The translations under genes were made by a program, and so were the position numbers. DNA of 64,000 nt, from assembly GCA_014843695.1 (NCBI GenBank), contig CM026395.1, positions 50,698,557-50,762,556 of the forward strand. Reading direction: 5' to 3'. The notes under the pieces were generated by a model. The model searched no databases, was not told the DNA's origin, and was given only the letters and a program-made list of their open reading frames with translations. Below are positions 38,565-48,249 of the stretch, piece after piece. Source of the stretch: Archivesica marissinica. Taxonomy: Eukaryota > Mollusca > Bivalvia > Venerida > Vesicomyidae. How positions within the stretch are numbered: the stretch's first letter is position 1; each line of letters begins with the position of its first letter.

Positions 38565-38712
38565 GTCCACTCCTGGAACATATGTACTTTATCAATTGTG
38601 CATCAAGTTTATTGCTCAAAGAAACAACGTGCTGAAAGGGTTTGAACTAGCGACCTGACTGATGATCGCTTCATTGCAATATAGTGATTGGTGCTGTGCT
38701 GTGGTGTCCACA
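38565..38712 (-). repeat. tRNA-derived SINE, minus strand, diverged
   Basis: On the minus strand CAGGTCGCTAGTTCAAACCC at about 38644-38663 contains a box B, preceded by GATCATCAGT and a degenerate box A region. Downstream, TTGAGCAATAAACTTGATGC resembles a SINE body with a GGGCAAG-type motif. The 3' end is uncertain. Confidence 0.5.
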
Positions 38713-38828
38713 TCGCTTTACTGGTAACTTGTTGAGCATGACCCAAGCATTTCAGCATCAGCATATACCCCCAATTGTCTCCATTAAACTGTTACTTTGC
38801 ATCAACATTTAAACATTATTAATTAGGT

Positions 38829-39055
38829 ACATGACCTAGGGCAGCATCAACAACATGACCTAGGGCAGCATCAACAACATGACCTAGGGCAGCATCAACA
38901 ACATGACCTAGGGCAGCATCAACAACATGACCTAGGGCAGCATCAACACAGCATCAACAACATGACCTAGGGCAGCATCAACAACATGACCTAGGGCAGC
39001 ATCAACAACATGACCTAGGGCAGCATCAACAACATGACCTAGGGCAGCATCAACA
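38829..39055. repeat. 24-bp minisatellite next to a transposase fragment
   Basis: About 9.5 copies of a unit containing ACATGACCTAGGGCAGCATC, with one short unit near 38941-38955. On the minus strand it reads as an eight-residue repeat VDAALGHV that continues the reading frame of the transposase-like fragment at 39056-39270. It differs from the 24-bp satellite at 31-38 kb. Confidence 0.92.
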
Positions 39056-39270
39056 AGCGGAGGTCCACGACTACAAGTATTGCAATGCCTCTTACTGGTC
39101 TCAATCTTTTTATTCAGTAGGCCACACTGGCATTCCACCGACAACACAGACTCGAAACCGTAGAGTTTCTCTCCCTTAGTGTTTACCAGTTTCAACTGCT
39201 GGCCACAATCCACACAGCTTGGCAACTGGTCTACCAGGTGGTGCCCCAATTCAACAATTCTCCAGCCAGA
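39056..39270 (-). pseudogene. Mutator-like transposase N-terminal domain fragment
   Basis: The minus-strand frame contains GWRIVELGHHLVDQLPSC, then CVDCGQQLKL, GFESVLSVECQCG and TSKRH. The arrangement of a conserved Val-Glu-Leu-Gly start, two Cys pairs and a hydrophobic GF.S.L segment resembles the zinc-binding domain found in Mutator-like transposase-domain proteins of invertebrates. Only about 70 residues are visible. After RGPPL the frame enters the VDAALGHV minisatellite. Upstream (above 39270) the frame appears shifted and I could not extend it. It is probably a relic. The family assignment comes from pattern memory and is moderate. Confidence 0.45.
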
Positions 39271-39548
39271 TTGCCACGATAATCCTTCCTATCCAGCTTT
39301 ATATTACAGTAGGAATTACTTATTACCGGCTCAATATATAACTTGTTGATAACGGAAGTATCGTACATCGTTTGCCTTTATGCCATGACTGTGCTGCTCG
39401 CCTGTTGCTTTTAGCGGATGAAAACCCTTTTTATGGTTAAACGGCATCTTAAATCAAGCTGAGTAATACATGTTATTTTGTTGTGATTTGACAGGCGGTG
39501 TGAGCGTAAAATATACATGTCATAACAATTTTCTACCGCGAACGTCTT
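39271..39548. other. short unique spacer
   Basis: No feature was recognised beyond a possible frame-shifted upstream part of the Mutator-like fragment at its left edge. Confidence 0.35.
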
Positions 39549-40590
39549 TAACTAAAAAATAATATTTTGTCAAAATTGTTCAATCTTTTGAAATTGTCCT
39601 GTTGGCCATAAAACCACCATTTCTTGTCATAGATTATTGTACGATAGCTCTAAATCTGCACATTGACATTCTCTACTTCACAATATTCAAAATCTTTAGC
39701 TGTAATCTCCCTCTCCCTAATTAAATAAATACTATTTTGTCAAAATTGTTTCAATTCTTTTGAAATTGTCCTTTTGGCCATAAAACCAACATTTCTTGTC
39801 ATAGAGTACTGTACAGTAGCTCTAAATCTGCGTATTGACATTCTCTACTTCATAATATTCAAAATCTTAGCTGTAATCTCCCTCTCCCTAATTAACTAAA
39901 AAAAACTATTTTGTCAAAATTGTTCAATTCTTTTGAAATTGTCCTTTGGCCATAAAACCACCATTTCTTGTCATAGATATGTACATAGCTCTAATCTGCG
40001 TATTGACATTCTCTACTTCATAATATTCAAAATCTTAGCTGTAATCTCCCTCTCCCTAATTAAATAAATACTATTTTGTCAAAATTGTTTCAATTCTTTT
40101 GAAATTGTCCTTTTGGCCATAAAACCAACATTTCTTGTCATAGAGTACTGTACAGTAGCTCTAAACGCGTATTGACATTCTCTATTCATAAATTCAAAAT
40201 CTTAGCTGTAATCTCCCTCTCCCTATTAAAAAAACTATTTTGTCAAAATTGTTTCAATTCTTTTAAATTGCCTTTTGGCATAAAACCAACATTTCTTGCA
40301 TAGAGTACTGTACAGTAGCTCTAAATCTGCGTATTGACATTCTCTACTTCATAATATTCAAAATCATTAGCTGTAATCTCCCTCTCCCTAATTAACTAAA
40401 AAAAACTATTTTGTCAAAATTGTTCAATTCTTTTGAAATTGTCCTGTTGGCCATAAAACCACCATTTCTTGTCATAGAGTACTGTACAGTAGCTCTAAAT
40501 CTGCGCATTGACATTCTCTACTTCATAATATTCAAAATATTAGCTGTAATCTCCCTAATTAATTAAAAAAAACTATGTTGTCAAAATTGT
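39549..40590. repeat. about 172-bp tandem repeat, six copies
   Basis: TATTTTGTCAAAATTGTT recurs near 39562, 39733, 39906, 40073, 40226, 40408 and, in a variant form, 40572. Each unit also contains GCTCTAAATCTGCG and AATCTCCCTCTCCCTAATTA. Copies between about 39965 and 40330 carry many small deletions, which may be consensus errors. No coding potential was seen. Confidence 0.93.
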
Positions 40591-40677
40591 TCTATTATAC
40601 AATTATAAGGAACAAACGTTTTTGTTACCTTTTTTAAAGCTATATGCTTTCTTAGTGCTTTAACACCTGAACAAAAC

Positions 40678-40836
40678 CGAACGAGGACACAGCCTTTGTG
40701 AACGAGGACACAGCCTTTGTGAACGAGGACACAGCCTTTGTGAACGAGGACACAGCCTTTGTGAATGAGGACACAGCCTTTGTGAACGAGGACACAGCCT
40801 TTGTAGAGAGGCAGAACGAGGACACAGCCTTTGCCG
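40678..40836. repeat. 21-bp minisatellite
   Basis: About seven copies of a unit containing ACGAGGACACAGCCTTTGTG, the last pair separated by GAGAGGCAG. On the plus strand it reads NEDTAFV repeatedly. I see no gene context for this. Confidence 0.95.
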
Positions 40837-41311
40837 GAGGATTTCAGCTGCCAAAGTCTAATGAAACTAGTTTATTGTGACTAAAAAAAAGTTACATACT
40901 TTTAATATGGTTAAAAATAACAATGTTTTCATAAAAACATTTCCTCTAGCTTATTGTTATCTACACTCAAATATTTCATATCAGTTCAAGAGGCTATAAT
41001 TATATAACCATAACATTGTGTAGATATATAATGTTGTGGTTCTATAATTCTATATTAGAATTTTAATTGTTTGTGCCAATATGATATGCTTGCAGTTGTT
41101 TCTCAATAGCCTAATATGTTGTAGACATATTTCAGGTTTCCACAAGTTGATTAATAATTTTTGCTGAGGATGTCTGTGCACATATTATTCCGGTATATAT
41201 TGTGACATGATCCTTACACTCCCATGTTGTCATGAACACATTTCCTACTGATAATAAGACAGACAAAGAAATTGTAAGGGTATGATAGCGTCATCCCTGG
41301 GTATATCCCGC
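40837..41311. other. AT-rich spacer
   Basis: No gene or repeat was recognised. Confidence 0.4.
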
Positions 41312-41350
41312 GAGGGGTTTGACATTAAAGGAACATACATACATACATAT
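41312..41350 (+). repeat. SINE 3' end
   Basis: GAGGGGTTTGACATTAAAGG followed by AACATACATACATACAT matches the 3' end of the SINE at 15546-15765. The upstream body is too diverged or absent. Confidence 0.6.
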
Positions 41351-41804
41351 ATTATTACAGCTGTAACTGTTCCTTATAAAAAATAAATTTGCGTTTGTTA
41401 TACCTTTCACTTGTGATAGAAATGTATGTTTTTATATCGAGCTCATTCCTACCAGAGAGGGGAGCAACATGGCTATATCAAGTTGTCAGCAAGATTGGCT
41501 CAAATTAGTAATTTAAATAAATTATAGTAGACTTGAGGAATAACTCAGGATACATAGAGACTGATGGTTTCCATCATTGAGACAATGAACTCAATCACAG
41601 CTCCTCCCCGTCATCTAACAGTAAGACCCGGGGTGCCCGGAACACTCAAGTCATCCACCAACCCTACTCAGGTTGTCGAGTGTCTGCAGTGCTCCTTACC
41701 TCGAATAATCCCAGAGGATTGAAGAAAACAGTTTCTACAATCCCAACAAACCAATAGACAAGGATGTATAACAAAACTATATTGAGGACGTAGGTACAGT
41801 CTGC

Positions 41805-42165
41805 CCAAATGGCCGGTTCACATTCGCTGAGGTCAGCAATCGGTTTCCCAACAACCCACAAGGCTGTGGAATTTCTGTATGGCCGGTCCACACTTGCTGA
41901 GGTCAGAAATTGGTTTCCCAACAACCCACAAGGCTGTGGAATTGCTGTATGGCCGGTCCACACTTGTTGAGGTCAGCAATCGGTTTCCCAACAACCCACA
42001 AGGCTGTGGAATTGCTGCATGGCTGGTCCACACTCGTTGAGGTCAGCAATCGGTTTCCCAGCAACCCACAAGGCTATGGATTTGCTGTAATTGGACAGTC
42101 CACACTCGCTGAGGTCAGTAATCGGTTTCCCAGCAACCCACAAGGCTATGGATTTGCTGTATGAG
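41805..42165. repeat. 71-bp minisatellite, five copies
   Basis: Copies of GGTTTCCCAACAACCC lie near 41839, 41910, 41981, 42052 and 42124, giving a 71-72 bp period. The unit also contains CACACTTGCTGAGGTCAG. The last two copies share the variant CCCAGCAACCCAC. No gene was recognised. Confidence 0.95.
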
Positions 42166-42399
42166 ACACAAGTTGTACAGATAAATGAACTGTCGAGAGG
42201 GATTAAGTTAATTAATTAACATCTTGTTTCGCAATCAAGCAAAATAACAAACTATCATCATTGGGTCCAAAACTAATTGTTAGACATACTTATGGTATAC
42301 AACAGACAGCACAGGATCAGATCATCATAATAGTAACTAGAGAGAGAATTTCTTCATTCAATATTGGTCAAACATAGCGACCATACCGACACTAATATC

Positions 42400-43725
42400 C
42401 AAAAACATTAAACCTAGATTTTTGACCCATTATCTGATATACCCAGAATAATTATATATTTTCATAAGCATTAACTTGTTATTGACTCAAAATCACCAAA
42501 TACTGTAACTTAATTGTATTTGTATCATATTTAAGGTCCTTATGCTATGACATATGTGTAATGTCCAATTTTAGCATTTTTGTATAGTTTTTGGTCAGTT
42601 ACACTATCAAATGAGTGATTGACAGGAGAAAAAATCTTCTACTTATAGAATATAATATTACAAAGGTAAATAACCACACCATAATAAATTTGGTGAAATA
42701 TTTAAAAAATGTCCTTTGAGATTTACTCTACACAAATATATATATTTGATTATTTGATTCTGAATAACCTCAAAGCATGTCTTCATAACCTAGAATTTCT
42801 GGACAATTATCTCATTTATCCAGAATATTTATATGTTTCTACAAACATTGACATGTTTTTGACTTCAGATAAACAAATAAGTTAACCTGTTCTTATTAGT
42901 ATCACAATGGAGACCCTTATGGTATGACATATGAGAAATGTCCAATTTTAGCATTTTTGGACAATTAAACTATCAAAAATGATTGAGGGACAGGATAACA
43001 AATCTACAACATATTGAATATAACACTACACATGCAATTAACCTCACTCACAGTTTGGTGCAATATTAAACAAAATGTCTTTTGAGATTTTCTCAACACA
43101 ATTGTATAATTATAGTTGAATATTAGAATCTGATTAACCTTAATGAAGGCCTACATAACTAAGATTGTCTGAACAAACATCTGATTTATCCAGAATATTT
43201 ATATATTTCTACAAACATTAATGTGTTATTAACTCACAATGATCAAATAAGATATCTTATTTATATTTGTTTCACAATTGAGGCCCTTATGCTATGACAT
43301 ATGGGGAATGTCCAAGTTTGGACAATTTTTGGACAATAACTCTATCTCATTTATGAGTATTAAATGGGGTAAAATTCCCTTTAAGCACAGAATATGACAA
43401 TGTATAGACAAATAGCCACAGGTGCATTTTTTTAGAGAAAAAAGTCCTTTAAGATTTACTCACTGTTGATGGATATGCTTTGACCACATAGTCTCTGATT
43501 TACTTCAAAGCATGCTTACATAATCTGAATTTACCTGATAATTATCTATATAGCCAGAACATTTATTCATTTCTACAAACATTAACATGATACTGACTCA
43601 AAATGATCAAATAATAGATAACGTATTCATATCAGTAACATAACTGAGGCCCTTAAGTTATCACATAATTTATGGGAATTGTCCACTTTTAGCATATTGA
43701 GCATTTATTGGTAAGTTTACAGGTG
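42400..43725. repeat. ancient, diverged tandem repeat of about 370 bp
   Basis: Weakly conserved landmarks recur in order: CCCTTATG.TATGACATATG, AATGTCCAATTTTAGCATTTT, GTCCTTTGAGATTTACTC and CCAGAATATTTATAT. They recur near 42540, 42912, 43273 and 43650, so there are about four degenerate copies. Stops occur in all frames. It is AT-rich and non-coding as far as I can see. Confidence 0.75.
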
Positions 43726-43754
43726 TCATAGCACCAAAACCCAACAGAAGTCGA

Positions 43755-44490
43755 CAATCCTAACAAGGTAAAAGTTTTCCTTTGTATGTTTTTCCATTTG
43801 TAGTCCCATGTTTCAGAGTAGGTCTTAGTTTTTTCTGAAGCACTTGTTTCTGGTAATAATCAACTGTGATGGATTTCCCCGTTGGAACCAAGAGCAGCCT
43901 AGAAAATCCATATTCTCCCATTGCTCCTCAAACCATGACTTTGGCGCTGTTTTTCACGCAGGTGATGTGAGGTACCTAATTACATTGTGTTCCCCACACT
44001 CTATCATGTTTCTGCAATAGATACTTGATACTCTCATCACAAAATTGTCCAAATCTTCAGATTTTAATACTTTGTATGTTTTTGCAAATGTCACCCGTTT
44101 CTTCAGTTGTAATTCGGTAAACAGTTCAGATATTTATTAACCCTTTCCCTCATAGAAGCACCTCTTGACGCTATTACCAATACAACATGCATTGACAATG
44201 TAGTAGCCAAACCAATGTTTATAATAAATGCCAGAATCTCATGTAGTCCCAGTAATATCTATGGAGGTGGGATAGATATGGCCACTACTTCTTCACTGCA
44301 TGATAGCTAAATGGCTGTCGTTTGTATGGAGATATAATAGTATATTAACCTAAATCTCTATGAAGGAAAGGGTTAAGAGGTGTCCCATAGATAATTAATA
44401 ACACTTTTATGGCAAACACTTTCACCCATGCTTGTTAGATGATTTTCAAGCTTGCTAATGGATATCCCACGCCTGTACTTCACTCCGTCA
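43755..44490 (-). pseudogene. Tc1/mariner-superfamily transposase relic, split by a MITE
   Basis: On the minus strand the upstream part (44376-44490) reads VKKVIDGVKYRRGISISKLE and then a helix-turn-helix-like segment ending in LWDTS. After a 232-bp TTAA MITE (44141-44372) the catalytic part resumes with LKKRVTFAKTYKVLKSEDLD, then CDESIKYLLQKHDRVWGTQ (first catalytic Asp in DES), KNSAKVMV, a TGA stop in place of a Trp codon, and GAMGEYGFSRLLLVPTGKSI. The last two catalytic acidic residues are missing, since the frame runs out near 43755. Frames shift several times. It differs from the two Tc1-like copies at 21 and 53 kb. Confidence 0.75.
44141..44372. mobile_element. piggyBac-like MITE, family A, copy 2
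   Basis: A 232-bp element between TTAA at 44137-44140 and 44373-44376, with the same termini as copy 1. It was inserted into the older transposase relic between its DNA-binding and catalytic parts. Confidence 0.9.
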
Positions 44491-44968
44491 ATCACTTTCT
44501 TAACCTTACCCCATACTTTCGTGGGCTGCCAAGACTGTATGAAATCACTTTCTTAACCTTACCCCATACTTTCGTAGGCTGCCAAGACTGTATGAAATCA
44601 CTTTCTTAACCTTACCCCATACTTTCGTAGGCTGCCAAGACTGTATGAAATCACTTTCTTAACCTTACCCCATACTTTCATAGGCCGCCCAGACTGTATG
44701 AAATCACTTTCTTAACCTTACCCCGTACTTTCGTAGGCTGCCAAGACTGTATGAAATCACTTTCTTAACCTTACCCCGTACTTTCGTAGGCTGCCAAGAC
44801 TGTATGAAATCACTTTCTTAACCTTACCCCATACTTTCGTAGGCCGCCCAGACTGTATGAAATCACCTTCTTAACCTTACCCCATACTTTCATAGGCCGC
44901 CCAGACTGTATGAAATCACCTTCTTAACCTTACCCCATACTTTCGTAGGCTGCCCAGACTGTATGAAA
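44491..44968. repeat. 53-bp minisatellite derived from the transposase relic
   Basis: Nine copies of a unit containing ATCACTTTCTTAACCTTACC and GGCTGCCAAGACTGTATGAA, starting at 44491, 44544, 44597 and so on. On the minus strand a unit reads PTKVWGKVKKVI and joins directly to VKKVIDGVKY of the transposase relic, so the array appears to have grown from that gene. Confidence 0.92.
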
Positions 44969-45199
44969 TCACTAACGTGTCCGATTGTCTCCAATCCTGT
45001 AACATACAAGTGAAGTATTCCACTTTAGGTGGATGGTTCAAACTTCAAGTATTGAATGTCATCATTCCAGTTGAAAATCACCTCCAGAAGATGTCACAAT
45101 ATTTGACTGAGTTGAAAAGACCGGTCAAAAAAAGTGCTCAACTGGAGAACTTGATGGTGTCTATCCATTAGCCGATGATACATATAAGAGTTTGCATGC
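44969..45199. other. spacer between minisatellites
   Basis: A 64-codon plus-strand ORF (44977-45171) has no recognisable signature. The segment may be the remaining upstream part of the transposase relic on the minus strand, but I could not confirm it. Confidence 0.3.
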
Positions 45200-45705
45200 C
45201 AATCCCCACAGATGTGATATACACAAGGGTTGGTGAGCCAATCCATTCAGATGGTGATATACACAAGGGTTGGTGAGCCAATCCATTCAGATGGTGATAT
45301 ACACATGGGTTGGTGAGCTAATCCATTCAGATGGTGATATACACAAGGGTTGGTGAGCCAATCCATTCAGATGGGGGATATACACAAGGGTTGGTGAGCT
45401 AATCCATTCAGATGGTGATATACACATGGGTTGGTGAGCCAATCCATTCAGATGGTGATATACACAAGGGTTGGTGAGCTAATCCATTCAGATGGTGATA
45501 TACACATGGGTTGGTGAGCCAATACATTCAGATGGTGATATACACAAGTGTTGGTGAGCCAATCCATTCAGATGGTGATACACACAAGGGTTGGTGTGCT
45601 GATCCATTCAGATGGTGATATACACAAGGGTTGGTGAGCCAATCCATTCAGGTGGTGATATACACATGGGTTGGTGAGCTAATACATTCAGATGGTGATT
45701 GGCAC
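45200..45705. repeat. 40-bp minisatellite
   Basis: About twelve copies of a unit containing GGTTGGTGAGCCAATCCATT and ATGGTGATATACACA. The array is interrupted at its right end by a small element with inverted repeats (45706-45953), after which one more partial unit (45954-45975) appears. Confidence 0.95.
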
Positions 45706-45953
45706 GGCTCATTCTAGATGGCCCCCTGGGGGCCCCACGTCTCCCTAAACATATTTTTACAATTTTCATACAAAATTATATCCAGTAAGATACACTGGCC
45801 CATTATAAAGCACTCCTTCTGTTCAAATGTTGTATTTAATGGTCATACTGTGCATTTTAACTATATTTTGTTGAAATTTATTAAATAACGCCATTTAAGG
45901 ACGCAATTGCACATTTTCTCACTTCCACCAAAAATTCTGACCTAGAATGAGCC
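45706..45953. mobile_element. small element with terminal inverted repeats (MITE-like)
   Basis: A 248-bp insertion in the 40-bp array. It begins GGCTCATTCTAG and ends CTAGAATGAGCC, a perfect 12-bp inverted repeat. The target duplication is not clear because the left flank is mutated. It has no coding capacity. The superfamily is not assignable. Confidence 0.65.
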
Positions 45954-46083
45954 AGATGGTGATATATACAAGGGAGGGGTATTGGGTTTTTTCTTGACTG
46001 AAATAAGCGCCTGTGGTTTCTACAATTACCGTTGTCAACATTACCATAGGCTTTCGACATTTACCTATGTGTTTTACCAGTTC

Positions 46084-46192
46084 TAGTCATAATACAGACC
46101 AACAATGCATTCAGTATGTTACATTTGTCATCACATATTCCTGATGCACTGTTCTATGTGTCCTTACACATCCACATGATGATTTATATTCT
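46084..46192. repeat. left flank duplicate of the 39-bp array
   Basis: ATAATACAGACCAACAATGC and the following 100 bp match 46999-47150, with ATTCCTGATGCACTGTTCTA against ATTCCTGTTGCACTGTTCTA. Confidence 0.75.
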
Positions 46193-46960
46193 ATGTAGAG
46201 AATGCAGACCATCTATTCAGTTCATATCCAAGTGTAGAGAATGTAGACAATCTATTCAGTTCATATCCAAGTGTAGAGAATGTAGACCATCTATTCAGTT
46301 GATATACAAATGTAGAGAATGTAATACAAATGTAGAGAATGTAGACCATCTATTCAGTTCATATCCAAGTGTAGAGAATGTAGACCATCTATTCAGTTCA
46401 TATCCAAGTGTAGAGAATGTAGACCATCTATTCAGTTCATATCCAAGTGTAGAGAATGTATACCATCTATTCAGTTCATATACAAGTGTAGAGAATGTAG
46501 ACTATCTATTCAGTTCATCTACAAGTGTAGAGAATGTAGACCATCTATTCAGTTGATATACAAGTGTAGAGAATGCAGACCATCTATTCAGTTGATATAC
46601 AAGTGTAGAGAATGTAGATCATCTATTCAGTTCATATCCAACTATAGAGAATGTATACCATCTATTCAGTTCATATACAAGTGTAGAGCATGTAGACTAT
46701 CTATTCAGTTCATCTACAAGTTTTCAGTTCATCTACAAGTGTAGAGAATGTAGACTATCTATTCAGTTCATAAACAAGTGTAGAGAATGTAGACTATCTA
46801 TTCAGTTCATATACAAGTGTAGAGAATGCAGACCATCTATTCAGTTCATAAACAAGTGTAGGGAATGTAGACCATCTATTCAGTTCATATACAAGTGTAG
46901 AGAATGTAGACCATCTATTCAGTTCATATACAAGTGTAAAGAATGTAGACCACTCTGAAG
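46193..46960. repeat. 39-bp minisatellite
   Basis: About nineteen copies of a unit containing TAGACCATCTATTCAGTTCA and AAGTGTAGAGAATG. The unit is 13 codons long and reads CRECRPSIQFISK in one plus frame. Variants break the frame, so I do not call a gene. Confidence 0.95.
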
Positions 46961-46998
46961 TTATTGACAAGTTGCAAAACAATTACCGAAAATGCACT

Positions 46999-47150
46999 TT
47001 GTTCTAGATATAATACAGAACAACAATGCATTGTACAGTATATTACACTTGTCATCACTTATTCCTGTTGCACTGTTCTATCTCGGTATGTCTGTATAAA
47101 AGTTACCCATCCAGATGATTTCTATAGTTCATATCCTAATGTAGAGTATA
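46999..47150. repeat. right flank duplicate of the 39-bp array
   Basis: Direct repeat of 46084-46192 in the same orientation, ending with TTCATATCCTAATGTAGAG, which resembles the start of the 39-bp array. Confidence 0.75.
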
Positions 47151-47290
47151 ACCAAGGACATACTTTACAACGGCAACAGGGGAGATAATTTTAAACAGTA
47201 ACTGGGGACAGGATTCCGAACAGCAACAGGAGAGATAATTTACAACAATAACATATTGCTAACAGTAACAGGGGAGATAATTTACAACTG
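47140..47290. repeat. irregular ACAGTAACAGGGGAGATAAT repeat, copy 1
   Basis: Imperfect repeats of AACAGGGGAGATAATTTACA and GGACATACTTTACAAC. The same family occurs at 58095-58335. Confidence 0.7.
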
Positions 47291-47524
47291 TTATGTTATA
47301 TTTCGGGTTTTACGCATGCATCAGCACCATTTCGGGCTATATCGCCGGCGGGCAGTTTACTTAACAACACCTTTTCTGGGCAGGCTCCAGCGGTTAATCA
47401 GTACTTGGGTGCACCAACCTCCGGTTTCAATCACTCATAATACATAATATTTTAATATTGTATGAGCAAGGACAGATAACATTATGTTTTATAACGTGTG
47501 CCTCCCAGTGCAAGAAACTGTTCC

Positions 47525-48245
47525 ATGCATAGAATATGACCGACCCCCTTAGTGTAGATTATCTGATTGAGGGTAGGTCACTTTTCAATGCCATAGAATA
47601 ATGACCCCCTATGTTTACACAGTACTAATGAAGGGGGTCACTTTTCTATGCCATGAAATAATGACCCCCCCCCTGTATATTAATTATATGAGTGAGGTGG
47701 GGGGGGGGGTCACTTTTCCATGCCGTAGAATAATGATCTCCCCTGTATATTAACTATATAAGTGACCTTTTCCATGCCATAGAATAATAACCCCCCTGTA
47801 TGTAAACTATATGAGTGGGGGGGGGGTCACATTTCCATGCCATAGAATAATGACTCCCCTGTATATTAACTATATGAGTGAGGTGGGGTCACTTTTCCAT
47901 GCTATAGAATAATGATCCCCTTATGTTTACACAGTACGTGTGAGGGGGTCACTTTTCCATGCCATAGAATAATGACCCTCCCCTTATGTTTAAACTGTAC
48001 AAGTGAGGGGGGTCACTTTTCCATGCCCTCACTTGTACAGTTTAAACATAGGGGGGGGTATTATTCTACGACATGGAAAAGTGACCCCCCCTCACTTGTA
48101 CAGTTTAAACATAGGGGGGTCATTATTCTATGGCATGGAAGTGACCCCCCTCACTCATACAGTGTAAACATAGGGGGGTCATTATTCTATGGCATGAAAA
48201 AGTGACCCCCTCGCTCACATAGTTTACACACAGGGGGGTCATTAT
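47525..48245. repeat. about 60-bp minisatellite with an internal inversion
   Basis: Eight units containing CATAGAATAATGACCCCC and GGGGGTCACTTTTCCATG run in one orientation (47525-48022). At least four run in the opposite orientation (48023-48245). Each unit itself has a GGGGGTCA/TGACCCCC dyad. The switch point at about 48022 makes a large palindrome. Confidence 0.9.
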
Positions 48246-48249
48246 TATT

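Noticed and set aside
40698..40880. Small NEDTAFV repeat protein
   Set aside because: Only a 21-bp minisatellite read in frame, with no upstream exon or promoter signal seen.
46116..46744. Cysteine-rich CRECRPSIQ repeat protein
   Set aside because: Comes from the 39-bp minisatellite. Frames break between blocks and there is no gene context.
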